Shown: piece after piece, positions 8,458 through 16,392 of the stretch
How the letters are laid out: each line of letters opens with the position of its first letter
Numbering within the stretch: the stretch's first letter is position 1
Assembly (NCBI RefSeq): GCF_049747295.1
Contig: NZ_JBMHJM010000002.1
Span: 124,001 to 188,000, forward strand
Length of the DNA: 64,000 nucleotides
Source: Afipia sp049747295
Lineage (GTDB): Bacteria; Pseudomonadota; Alphaproteobacteria; Rhizobiales; Xanthobacteraceae
Direction: 5' to 3'
Notes under the pieces: model-generated
Told to the model about the DNA's origin: nothing
Seen by the model: only the letters and a program-made list of their open reading frames with translations
Databases searched by the model: none
Made by a program: the position numbers and the translations under genes

Positions 8458-9438
8458 ATGGCCACATTCAGTACCTTAGATCTCAATCTGCTCCGGGTCT
8501 TTGACGCCGTCATGGAGGAGCGCAGCGTCCTTCGCGCAAGCCAAAAGGTCTGTCTCAGTCAATCCGCGGTCAGTCACTCACTGGCCCGCTTGCGCGAGAT
8601 GCTGGATGACGAACTGTTCGTACGCACGGCAACGGGCATGCAGCCCACTGCACGCGCGCAAGCGATGGCCCCCTTGGTGAGGGATGCACTCAAATCTCTC
8701 GAGGCAGCTATCGAGCCCCCGAAATTCTCGCCCGCGACATCGGACAAGAAGTTCACCATTGCAGCCAACGATTTCACGACCATGGTTGTTGGCGCGCGAC
8801 TGCTCGCGTTGCTGCGGTCCGATGCACCTCAGGTGGACATCACAATCAAGCCGGTAACTCGCATTGATCTCGCCGAGCAACTTGATCTTGGCAGAATTGA
8901 CGCTGCCATCGGCACGTTCTCCAATGTGCCTTCTCGGTTTTATTCGAGCTTTCTGTTCGAGTATGACGACGTCCTCATCACACACTCATCGCAGAAGCTT
9001 GGACCGGTAACCCCCTCCGTACTTGCGCGACTTCCGATCATCGTCGTGTCGTTTGGCGGCGAACAGGAAGGCGCGGTCGACGGCTTTATCTCGGAGCGAG
9101 GTCTCGCGAGACGGTCGGAGATGTACGATCGAATGGCCTTCGAACGTGCCTTAGCGGACTCCGAAACACTCCCGCGAATAGCAATGTCCCTGCCCCATTT
9201 TCTCGCGCTCCCGGCATTTCTTGAGGGAGCCGGCCTCGGCGCGATCGTCCCGCGCCCGCTGGCCGACACATTCGCCAAGACTTACCCGATCGCTGTCCAT
9301 GAACTTCCCTATACAACAACGCGCATGGAAGTCCGCCTCCTCTGGCATGAACGCAATGAGGGCGACATGTCCCAAAAGTGGCTTCACGAGTTACTGAGGC
9401 GAGCGACTGAACAGCTCCGCATCAGCTCGGTTAAATGA
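8458..9438 (+). CDS. LysR-family transcriptional regulator (NodD/NahR/PnbR-like group)
   Basis: 326 residues with an N-terminal winged helix-turn-helix (about 8-67: LNLLRVFDAVMEERSVLRAS, then LSQSAVSHSLARLREML) and a C-terminal effector domain of the type 2 periplasmic-binding fold. The head resembles the group that senses aromatic compounds (NodD, NahR, PnbR). It is transcribed away from the binding protein/nitroreductase/lyase operon, the standard place for a LysR activator of aromatic degradation. The natural inducer is inferred to be the substrate of that operon. Confidence 0.9.
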   Translation: MATFSTLDLNLLRVFDAVMEERSVLRASQKVCLSQSAVSHSLARLREMLDDELFVRTATGMQPTARAQAMAPLVRDALKSLEAAIEPPKFSPATSDKKFTIAANDFTTMVVGARLLALLRSDAPQVDITIKPVTRIDLAEQLDLGRIDAAIGTFSNVPSRFYSSFLFEYDDVLITHSSQKLGPVTPSVLARLPIIVVSFGGEQEGAVDGFISERGLARRSEMYDRMAFERALADSETLPRIAMSLPHFLALPAFLEGAGLGAIVPRPLADTFAKTYPIAVHELPYTTTRMEVRLLWHERNEGDMSQKWLHELLRRATEQLRISSVK

Positions 9439-9484
9439 GATGCGCTGTCGCTGATGATGCAGATGAATCTCCCGGCGTTCCAGG

Positions 9485-9510
9485 AATCGCAAAACTGAAT
9501 TGCAAAACTG
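9485..9510. repeat. Two tandem 13-bp direct repeats
   Basis: AATCGCAAAACTG followed directly by AATTGCAAAACTG, differing at one base. They lie in the 336-base gap 9439-9774 between the LysR and LuxR genes, which otherwise holds only the dyad at 9669-9704. They could be a binding site or chance. Confidence 0.3.
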
Positions 9511-9668
9511 ACCAGATGGTCTCGTTCTTGCTCCTTTTCAGAGAAATCGGCAGAGACGATGGAGCAAGTATGCGGCCAGGTTCATCGACCGGAGGATATT
9601 TTTCTTCGGCTGCGACATGAAGCGCTAATCCGACCGCGCTCCGGATATATTTGAAGAATTACGCACCA

Positions 9669-9704
9669 ATATCTTGTGGACGCACCGTTATACCCACAGA
9701 ATAT
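9669..9704. promoter_or_regulatory. Imperfect dyad upstream of luxR-type gene
   Basis: ATATCTTGTGG and CCACAGAATAT form an inverted repeat (9 of 11 positions pair) separated by 14 bases, ending about 70 bases before the LuxR-type start. It could bind a regulator of the quorum-sensing receptor, or the receptor itself. The rest of the gap shows no gene I can support. Confidence 0.3.
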
Positions 9705-9774
9705 CAGCGATAGAGCCGAGGTTACGGCCGTATACGCCAAAGGATTTATATCGAACAGATAACCCGATGCTAGA

Positions 9775-10521
9775 ATGGGCCTTGCTATGGGACCCCTTCA
9801 CAAACACTACTTCGACGGCGCACTGGACACCCTTGAACGGATTCGAACCGCCGAAGGACTATCGGCGCTTTCGGAGGTCTTGAACTCTGCCTTCTCGCGG
9901 TTCGGCTACGAATCATTCTGCGTCGTTGCAGCGCCGACAGCCGGTCAGCAGAAATTTTCTGACAAGCTGCTGCTAAGGAAGTGGCCCAGAGGGTGGTACG
10001 AACAGTACATAAGCTCTGATTTTCATCCGCACGACCCCATTTCGAACTATTCACGGTCGCAAACTCATTCCTTTCATTGGTCCAGTGTTTCGATTCCGAA
10101 GGAGGATCGGAAGGCGAACGGGATCATGACGATTTCGTCGAACGATTATGGAATGATCAATGGATACTGCGTGCCGATCCAGGGGTTGAATGGATATCAG
10201 GCCACCGTTTCCATCGCCGGCGGAGAAATCGATCCTCAAAGCGAAGCTCATGCGGCAATCGATCTCATCTCGATCTTTGCATTCCAGCGTCTTGCGAGTA
10301 TTCGCCATGACATGAATGTGCCAAAGGTCCTTACCGCGCGCGAGAAAGAAGTGATCTCGTGGGCCGCCGTCGGTAAGACCGCTTGGGATACGAGCGTCAT
10401 ATTGAGCATTTCGGTAGAAACCGTGAATAAGATTGCCGCATCGGCAATGCGCAAGCTGAACGTCCATACCCGTGCTCAGGCCGTAGCAGAATCGATCCGC
10501 CGTCGCGAGATCGATATCTGA
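9775..10521 (+). CDS. LuxR-family quorum-sensing receptor/regulator
   Basis: 248 residues: N-terminal autoinducer-binding domain and C-terminal GerE/LuxR helix-turn-helix (about 185-245, LTAREKEVISWAAVGKTAWD). All ligand-pocket residues of TraR have counterparts at the same spacing: W74, Y78, D87, P88, W102 and G130. So it should bind an acyl- or aroyl-homoserine lactone. It lies 79 bases before a luxI-type synthase on the same strand, a standard cognate pair. A second in-frame ATG occurs at 9787; neither start has a strong ribosome binding site. Confidence 0.92.
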   Translation: MGLAMGPLHKHYFDGALDTLERIRTAEGLSALSEVLNSAFSRFGYESFCVVAAPTAGQQKFSDKLLLRKWPRGWYEQYISSDFHPHDPISNYSRSQTHSFHWSSVSIPKEDRKANGIMTISSNDYGMINGYCVPIQGLNGYQATVSIAGGEIDPQSEAHAAIDLISIFAFQRLASIRHDMNVPKVLTAREKEVISWAAVGKTAWDTSVILSISVETVNKIAASAMRKLNVHTRAQAVAESIRRREIDI

Positions 10522-10527
10522 TTGTCA

Positions 10528-10545
10528 ATACCCAGCCCACGGTAT
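10528..10545. promoter_or_regulatory. Candidate lux box upstream of luxI-type gene
   Basis: ATACC-N8-GGTAT is a perfect 5-bp-arm dyad of 18 bases in the 79-base luxR-luxI gap, 56-73 bases before the synthase start. Position and symmetry fit a LuxR-type operator, though it does not match the classic lux box sequence. Confidence 0.35.
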
Positions 10546-10569
10546 CGAGTAATTCCCGGTAAATAACGA

Positions 10570-10595
10570 GGCTCTCCCCGCACCGCGGGGGAGCC
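10570..10595 (+). promoter_or_regulatory. Hairpin sequestering the luxI ribosome binding site
   Basis: GGCTC-t-CCCCGC pairs with GCGGGG-GAGCC around the loop ACC: eleven nearly all G-C pairs with one bulged T. The only Shine-Dalgarno sequence for the synthase, GGGGGAG, forms the 3' arm and ends seven bases before the ATG at 10601. The fold would hide it from ribosomes. There is no following T-run, so a terminator role is less likely. Confidence 0.6.
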
Positions 10596-10600
10596 TTCAC

Positions 10601-11215
10601 ATGATCAGATTGGTTGATCGCACCAATCGCCACCGTTATCCCGGCCTACTGGAGAAGCTCTTCCGCTTTCGCCACGACGTCTTCGTCAAGGAGCGGGGCT
10701 GGACCGATTTTGACCGCGGCGGCCTTTACGAAACCGACCAGTTTGACACGGAAGAAGCGGCTTACGTGGTTGCCGTCGATGACAGCGACACTGTCGTAGG
10801 CTGTTGCCGGATCTACCCGACGCAGTTGCCGCACATGCTCTCGGAGGTCTTTCCTTTCCTGGTGCAGGGTGAAGTCCCTCGGCGCAGAGACCTTTACGAA
10901 CTCACGAGGTTTGGCGTCAGCAAGCATCGGCGCGGCACTTCGACCTACTCCGAACTCCTGGCCGGATTTCAGGAATATTGCCTGGAGCACGGGGCGACGG
11001 GAGCGACATCAGTCATCCGCACGTTTCGCATGCCATTGTTGCAAGCTGCCGGCATGTCGATCATTCCTCTCGGTCTGCCGCAGAGTTATCAGGACGAACA
11101 ACTGCTCGCGGTGACGTTCGAGGTGAGCGAAGAGATTCTGGATCGCGTACATCGCTATGCAAATCTGGCGCGAACATCGGAGGCAGACTTTGGCCTGCAA
11201 AGGAAAACCGCCTGA
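10601..11215 (+). CDS. LuxI-family homoserine-lactone synthase
   Basis: 204 residues of the autoinducer synthase fold. All signature residues are present at near canonical positions: R24, F28, W34, D46, D49, R70, E100 and R103 (RHDVFVKERGW, DQFDTEEAAYVV, YELTRFGV). It makes an N-acyl- or N-aroyl-homoserine lactone from SAM and an acyl donor. Related rhizobial/Rhodopseudomonas enzymes (BjaI, RpaI, BraI) use branched-chain or aromatic CoA esters; whether this one does cannot be decided here. It follows a luxR-type gene, and its ribosome binding site lies inside a hairpin. Confidence 0.9.
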   Translation: MIRLVDRTNRHRYPGLLEKLFRFRHDVFVKERGWTDFDRGGLYETDQFDTEEAAYVVAVDDSDTVVGCCRIYPTQLPHMLSEVFPFLVQGEVPRRRDLYELTRFGVSKHRRGTSTYSELLAGFQEYCLEHGATGATSVIRTFRMPLLQAAGMSIIPLGLPQSYQDEQLLAVTFEVSEEILDRVHRYANLARTSEADFGLQRKTA

Positions 11216-11353
11216 TGTGACCGTGTTGAAAATTCTCGACGTCAATTCACGTTTCGTAACTTTCGCCCTTCACCAGAGAGCTTACTGAGCACTGCATACG
11301 ATGTTTGGGTGCTCACGAATGCTCTCGTCAGAAAACGAAAGCAGGCTCTCGTG

Positions 11354-11971
11354 ATGTCCCGAAATATCCCAAACCCGCGCGTTCATACCGCCCAACCAGA
11401 TCCCCGCCCTAAGATGATGACATTCCTGCGCTACCGCCGCCTCAGACTCGCACTCGAAACAGCCATCGGCGAGGCGACGGATTTGAAGGATCGCTTCCTG
11501 GCCTACCTGCTCTCCATGGCGTATCTCGAGTTGGATGCGGTCGAACTTCGCTCGCAGGATGAAGCCAAGTTTGTCGATTTGGAACAGACTGAGAAGGACT
11601 TCGCACCAAGCTTTCATCCGCCAAAGGTCGTCGGAAGCTGGAACTGGGACGTCAAACGGGACCGCGTCCGTGCTGATCCGGAAGTCGCCAGGCTCTTTCA
11701 GGTCGATCCTTCGATCGCAGCGATCGGCACACCAATGGCGACATTCGTTCAAGCCATTCACCCCGAGGATGCTCCCCGTCTGCAGGCGGCCATTCAACAC
11801 TCTCTCAAGAGCGGAGAGTCTTTATGTCTGGCTTATCGCGTGCTCCAATCGACGGGAGGCAGCCAGTGTGTCTTGGCTATCGGCCGCGCGGTCATGGATA
11901 ATGGTGTCGCAACATCATTCCCCGGCACTCTCGTGGACGTCGAAGACGATATCATAGCGTCCCGCCACTGA
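11354..11971 (+). CDS. PAS-domain protein without an output domain
   Basis: 205 residues. The C-terminal 110 residues form a PAS_3-type domain (GSWNWDVKRDRVRADPEVAR, then IHPEDAPRLQAAIQHSL); the N-terminal half is helical and unassigned. No kinase, GGDEF or helix-turn-helix follows, so it is a bare sensor or an adaptor. It follows the synthase gene by 138 bases on the same strand and may belong to the quorum-sensing locus. The start is uncertain: I prefer the ATG at 11354 (AGCAGG upstream); a GTG at 11309 is in frame. Confidence 0.7.
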   Translation: MSRNIPNPRVHTAQPDPRPKMMTFLRYRRLRLALETAIGEATDLKDRFLAYLLSMAYLELDAVELRSQDEAKFVDLEQTEKDFAPSFHPPKVVGSWNWDVKRDRVRADPEVARLFQVDPSIAAIGTPMATFVQAIHPEDAPRLQAAIQHSLKSGESLCLAYRVLQSTGGSQCVLAIGRAVMDNGVATSFPGTLVDVEDDIIASRH

Positions 11972-12073
11972 GGGCTGGACGCACACGATCATCATCTGTC
12001 GACGATCAGACCCTCTCCATGAATAAGGAAATCACAAAGGCGGCCGCGTTCATCGCGTTTAGACAGATGACAT

Positions 12074-13159
12074 TTATCCTGCCTTCCGCGGCCGGAACAC
12101 CTGTTCGCGCCAGATCAGGAGCGCGCGCTTTGCCGAAGAAAACGACATCTCTTCGTACTTTCGACGCAGTTGACCAACATCGACATCTGACGACGACATG
12201 AGGCGACTGAGGATCACGGCCTGCGTCGTTTCCCACGACAGGTCGGCAGCCCGGCACGCGGTTATCAGGCCATCATGGCGATGAACACGCATCAAAGGTT
12301 CAATCAAAGCGATCGGTGACGATGTCATCGCAGCGAGCGTCGCAATAATCGCCTCGTATTGCCGATCCGTGGCGAAGTCCGCCAGTCTATTTTCCGTAAG
12401 CTCACGGCGCTCCACAAGCCGCTTCACCAGATCGACCGCGGAGCGCAGATCACGCGGTCGTTCTGCATCGCGTTTGATTTGCCGCGAGATATCGTCCACA
12501 TGCTTCTGGATTTCCGCGCGCAGTTGTGTGGGAGCCTTGTTCACAAGCCGGATATGAACGGCACTCGTGGCGTTATCGAGAAGTTCGCGCAGCAGCTTGT
12601 TCGGCAGATCACCCCGTAGACCCACCTTTTCGGCCAAGAGCGGATCCCCCTTGGATGCGGCGACCAGCCGCACAAGACCTCCACGCGTAAAGGACGCACC
12701 GGGATTGCCGGCGACCCGACGGCGGACCTCGCGATCGCCGAGTTCAATGATGGCATCCGTAAGCACAGTGTCGAGGGCAAAACGCCCAGCGATTGCCAGC
12801 AAATGTCCTTGTCCACGCGTCGTTGCGACTTCGAGCAGATCTTCGTTCGACAATCTTTCGGACACGGTCAGGACCGGGGTTGCGACCGCCCTATCGCAAT
12901 GAATTGCCAGCCGGCGTATCACAGCGGATGGAGCAAACGGTACGGTTGCCAGCTGTTGGGCAAGCTCGGCGAGGTCTTCTGCTTCGACATCTCGGATGAA
13001 TCCGAGCAAGAGGTTGTCGAAAATATTGACCTGCTCGGGTGTCAGACGATTGCCGTGCTCGAGGAAAAGATCCGTAATCTTACGAAGCGCGACGATGCGA
13101 CGCCCCGTGGACTCGTTGCTGATTGCATCCTGCAATTCCTGAATCAGACTGTAGTGCAC
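12074..13159 (-). CDS. DUF2336 domain protein
   Basis: 361 residues, mostly alpha-helical with HEAT-like repeats, matching the DUF2336 family common in Bradyrhizobium relatives. Function is unknown; no catalytic motif is visible. There is no ATG near the N-terminus, so translation must begin at GTG 13159 (reading HYSLIQELQDAISN) or TTG 13210; neither has a strong ribosome binding site. The gene converges with the PAS protein gene. Confidence 0.72.
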   Translation of the reverse strand: MHYSLIQELQDAISNESTGRRIVALRKITDLFLEHGNRLTPEQVNIFDNLLLGFIRDVEAEDLAELAQQLATVPFAPSAVIRRLAIHCDRAVATPVLTVSERLSNEDLLEVATTRGQGHLLAIAGRFALDTVLTDAIIELGDREVRRRVAGNPGASFTRGGLVRLVAASKGDPLLAEKVGLRGDLPNKLLRELLDNATSAVHIRLVNKAPTQLRAEIQKHVDDISRQIKRDAERPRDLRSAVDLVKRLVERRELTENRLADFATDRQYEAIIATLAAMTSSPIALIEPLMRVHRHDGLITACRAADLSWETTQAVILSRLMSSSDVDVGQLRRKYEEMSFSSAKRALLIWREQVFRPRKAG

Positions 13160-13388
13160 GACACGATCCAATATTGGCCGCAGCGGCAGCAAAACGATAA
13201 CGCTCGCCAATAAATGCAGACGGCGCAGTTGAAAGGAAAAGGATTTCAGGCAACGTAAATTTCAAACAAGCCGAGAATACGCTCGCTTCGTTTCGAGGTC
13301 GTTAAATCTCAGGTGGCCGATAGCTGTTTGGAGCTGGCGATCGCCGGCAAGCTTCATCGGCCCCGCTAGGCGAGCCCAATACACGATT

Positions 13389-13419
13389 GCTGCTCATCGT
13401 CTTAAGGACGACGAGCAGC
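13389..13419 (-). terminator. Hairpin downstream of Gly/Tyr-rich gene
   Basis: GCTGCTCATCGTC and GACGACGAGCAGC pair at 12 of 13 positions around TTAAG, starting 22 bases past the stop of the gene ending at 13442. No T-tract follows, so a Rho-independent role is likely but not certain. Confidence 0.55.
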
Positions 13420-13441
13420 CGTGGAAGCTATAGCGGTGCTG

Positions 13442-13936
13442 TTACCAGCCCCACCTGCGCCAACCGTACCGGTAACCCCAGACGGGCCTGAAGGGCCGAC
13501 CGTATGCGTACGCGTAGGGACTGTAACCGTATGACACGTAGCGTGGATAATAGTATGGCCGTGGAGCATAGCCGTAGGCCGGATAGCCGTAATACGGACC
13601 GCCTCCATAGTAGCCGTACGGGCCTCCGTAGTAGCCGGAGCCATAGCCCCAACCGCTGCTGGCTATTGCTCCGCCGATCAAGGCGCCTGCGACCAGGCCG
13701 GCACCAGCGCCGCCCCATCCCCAGCCACCACCCCAGCCGCGCCTGTAGCCCCAACCGCCGCCGCGCCAACCACCACCCCAGCCGCGGCGCCACTGCACCT
13801 GAACGGTATTTCCGACAGCTGTAGACTTCATCGCGTCAACGTTGGTTGGTAACGGAGCTGCCCCGGCCGAATGAACGGTCCCAGCGGTCAAAGCTCCAGC
13901 AAACGCACAGGCAATCGCAACTCTCGCAATACTCAT
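13442..13936 (-). CDS. Secreted Gly/Tyr/Trp/Arg-rich protein
   Basis: 164 residues: signal peptide to about residue 27 (cut after GAA), a short conserved-looking segment (LPTNVDAMKSTAVGNTVQVQ), then low-complexity sequence made of WGGGW, YGGPYGYYGG and similar blocks up to the stop. A glycine-zipper-like stretch AGAGLVAGALIGGAIASS lies in the middle. It is probably exported and may be surface- or wall-associated; function unknown. GGAG lies seven bases before the ATG. Confidence 0.75.
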   Translation of the reverse strand: MSIARVAIACAFAGALTAGTVHSAGAAPLPTNVDAMKSTAVGNTVQVQWRRGWGGGWRGGGWGYRRGWGGGWGWGGAGAGLVAGALIGGAIASSGWGYGSGYYGGPYGYYGGGPYYGYPAYGYAPRPYYYPRYVSYGYSPYAYAYGRPFRPVWGYRYGWRRWGW

Positions 13937-14066
13937 GGCTGTACTCCATTGAGATTCCCACGCACTTGCCCAATCAATCAGCAGTTTCCAGGTTCCATCC
14001 CGTATGCGCGAAATTTTCGTCTGGAGCGGGTTGCCGGGCGCTCTCCGAACACCGCGGCGCGTGGCT

Positions 14067-14289
14067 TCATTGCAGATATCGCTGCTTAATCAGATCGCGG
14101 AGGATTTTTCCCGATGACGTTTTCGGCAAGGACTCGACATGAAACACACGAGCGAGCGGCACACCGCGTTCAGCGCACCAGTCAATCAGATGCGCATCCG
14201 ACACCGGCCGCGACAGTGCAGACACGGCAGTCGACTGGATGTCCGATCGATTTGCGGGCGGTGCCGCGTCGAACGATTGCGGATCGATC
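14067..14289 (-). pseudogene. Remnant of an AMP-forming acyl-CoA synthetase (C-terminus only)
   Basis: The frame ending at TGA 14067-14069 encodes about 45 residues that look like the extreme C-terminus of an ANL-family ligase: DWCAERGVPLARVFHVESLP followed by KTSSGKILRDLIK. The PKTSSGK motif carries the catalytic lysine of such ligases. No ligase N-terminal body is present upstream; an in-frame TAG occurs near 14290 and then the flavin monooxygenase gene begins. So this is the tail of a deleted gene, on the same strand as the monooxygenase. Confidence 0.7.
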
Positions 14290-14324
14290 TAGCGTGCAAC
14301 GAGAACAGCAAGGTCTGAGGAAGT

Positions 14325-15815
14325 CTACGTCGTGGCGGAGCGGATCGCCTGCAAGTAGCCGGCGACCGCTGCGGTATCATCGGCGGCCGCCACACACCCC
14401 ACATAACCATCGGGCCGGACAAGCCACATACCGCCCTCACTGAGCGGCGGCTGTATGGCCGGATTGATCAGACCGTTGAATTCCCGCACCAAGCCTTTGA
14501 CAGTATCGTTGAACGTCGCCAACAACGTGAATCGCGGTGTATCCCCCGATCCGAATGGTGCCTGTCCGGTAAGCGGCATCACTCGTTCTCCCGGCGACGG
14601 TCCTTTCACGCCGTGGATAGCGTGCCCGTTGAGCGGACTGTGTTTGTAGCTAATGGCAATCTCGCTCATGTTGTTGACCATCGCCTCGCGGACCGGGGCG
14701 AGTCCGAGCAAGACGTGGCCCACGAGGTTTCGCACAACCTGGGCTGCGTGGTTTCTGAGCGTGGCGAGCGCGGTGAGGCGGCCGGAGTCGCTCAGCACCA
14801 TCTCACCCACAGCACTGCGTTCGATGCTGTAGCTATCGAGCAGCTGCTTCTCAGCGCAAACGCCGCGGCAGACCAACGCCAGCTTCCAGGCGAGATTGAA
14901 AGCATCCTGCATGCCGGTGTTCATGCCCTGTCCGCCGGCCGGACTGTGCACATGCGCCGCATCGCCCGCGAGAAACACACGGCCGGATCGATAATCCGCC
15001 ACCTTGCGCTCATTGATCCGGAAGGCTGACAGCCAGACCGGATCATGGGCGACAAGCCCTCCCGGGCCTCGCTGATCGAGGACCTCCTGAACTTCGGTAA
15101 GCGTCGGGTTGGCCGGAAGTGGACCCGTTGAAACTCCGATATCGGCGATGACGCGATACCGCCCGGGCGAAATCGGCAACACCACCAGAACACCTTTCTC
15201 GTGCCAGTAGGTTGCCAGCTCCGACGCAGGAAATGGAAAGGCCTTCAAATGGACATCCGCCAGCATCCAGTCGGTGTCCAGCGTACTGCCGGTAAAAGAC
15301 ATGCCCAGACCATGACGGACCGTGCTGTGCGCCCCGTCGCAGCCAATCAGCCAATCCACATTCAGACGCTCTTCGTCTCCCGACGCTGAGCGCAGTGTCG
15401 TCTCGACTTGCTTCTCGCCGGTGGAAAATTGAACCAGCTCCACCTGGCGCTCGATATGCACGCCGAGCCGATTGAGATGCTCTTCAAGAAGCCGCTCTGT
15501 CTCCGATTGAGGCAACATCAGTGCATAAGGATAAGGCGTTTTTGCCTCTGCAAGGCTGACACGAGCAATCAGCTTGTTGGCGGCAACGATATTCGCCGCA
15601 TCGACCTTGTTGCCTGCAAGAATAAAGTCATTTGCGCACCCTGCCCGATTCAGCATTTCCAGCGTACGGCTCCAGACAGCGAGCGCTTTCGACTTATCTG
15701 TTCGTTGCGGGGCCTTGTCGACGATGCGGACGGCGACACCATAACGGGTGAGCTCGGACGCCATGGTCAAACCGACGGGGCCTGCCCCGACAACAAGAAC
15801 CTGCGGATTTATCAA
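14325..15815 (-). CDS. FAD-dependent aromatic monooxygenase (PheA/TfdB, UbiH-like family)
   Basis: 496 residues of the class A flavin hydroxylase family. The dinucleotide-binding motif VVGAGPVGLTMASELTR opens the protein, the DG motif is IGCDGAHSTVRHGLG, and the GD motif is VFLAGDAAHVHSP followed by GGQGMNTGMQDA. It should hydroxylate a phenolic or polyketide-like ring with NAD(P)H and oxygen. The only plausible start is TTG 15815, with AAAGG nine bases upstream. The ligase remnant immediately downstream suggests the gene once belonged to a larger aromatic pathway. Substrate unknown. Confidence 0.88.
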   Translation of the reverse strand: MINPQVLVVGAGPVGLTMASELTRYGVAVRIVDKAPQRTDKSKALAVWSRTLEMLNRAGCANDFILAGNKVDAANIVAANKLIARVSLAEAKTPYPYALMLPQSETERLLEEHLNRLGVHIERQVELVQFSTGEKQVETTLRSASGDEERLNVDWLIGCDGAHSTVRHGLGMSFTGSTLDTDWMLADVHLKAFPFPASELATYWHEKGVLVVLPISPGRYRVIADIGVSTGPLPANPTLTEVQEVLDQRGPGGLVAHDPVWLSAFRINERKVADYRSGRVFLAGDAAHVHSPAGGQGMNTGMQDAFNLAWKLALVCRGVCAEKQLLDSYSIERSAVGEMVLSDSGRLTALATLRNHAAQVVRNLVGHVLLGLAPVREAMVNNMSEIAISYKHSPLNGHAIHGVKGPSPGERVMPLTGQAPFGSGDTPRFTLLATFNDTVKGLVREFNGLINPAIQPPLSEGGMWLVRPDGYVGCVAAADDTAAVAGYLQAIRSATT

Positions 15816-15880
15816 GGTTTCAGACCTTTGCTTATCTGCGTTGGAAGAGTCTCAGATTTGGAAGAATCCAGATGTCGCGT

Positions 15881-16252
15881 TCAAAACGGACCGCGCTGCC
15901 TGATCTGCGCCAGGGCAGATTCTAACTGCTTGTCGCGGGCTTCATAAACGTTGCGGAGACAGGGAACGCTTGATTTGCAGGCGTCACGTTCCTTCAGAAA
16001 GGCGCGTTGCTGATCTTGGATATCTCCGCGTTGTCCCATGGCAACGAGTGAGGTCGTGACCTCAAATAACGTGGCCACCCGCGCTTCCTGTTGACCGAGC
16101 CGGTAGTCGGAACAGATTGTCCGCTCGGCGGCGGAACTCGCCTTTGCGCAATCAAGCGGTGCGTAATCAGCGGCCTCGGCGGCGGGCACCGACCAAAGAC
16201 CAACGACGACCCCTGACAAGATAAGCCAGCCAGCAGCCTTCAACTTCTTCAT
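15881..16252 (-). CDS. Secreted LprI-like / DUF1311 family protein
   Basis: 123 residues: signal peptide to about residue 27 (AEA/AD), then a small Cys-containing domain with the DUF1311 pattern (LDCAKASSAAERTICSDYRL, later RDACKSSVPCLRNVY). Relatives include lysozyme-inhibitor-like LprI proteins. Four cysteines suggest two disulfides. GGAGG lies just before the ATG at 16252; an upstream ATG at 16291 lacks this and would spoil the signal peptide. Confidence 0.75.
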   Translation of the reverse strand: MKKLKAAGWLILSGVVVGLWSVPAAEAADYAPLDCAKASSAAERTICSDYRLGQQEARVATLFEVTTSLVAMGQRGDIQDQQRAFLKERDACKSSVPCLRNVYEARDKQLESALAQIRQRGPF

Positions 16253-16392
16253 GGGGCCTCCAGGCAATGGATATCGGCGCGTTACTTCCATATACCAACA
16301 TTCAATCGGCGATCACATGACGCGTCAGCAAAAAGCCACAGCCCGACACTTGTGTTGCTAGCAGCTGGTCTTCCACGCGCGCGAACACCGCG

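Noticed and set aside
9435..9620. 61-codon frame after the LysR gene
   Set aside because: Starts inside the LysR stop region, no ribosome binding site, no recognisable feature.
12019..12201. 60-codon frame between the PAS and DUF2336 genes
   Set aside because: Mostly antisense to the end of the DUF2336 gene; composition unlike a protein.
13450..13800. Repetitive DNA resembling a tandem repeat array
   Set aside because: The repetition is explained by the Gly/Tyr/Trp-rich coding sequence on the minus strand; spacing is irregular and not CRISPR-like.
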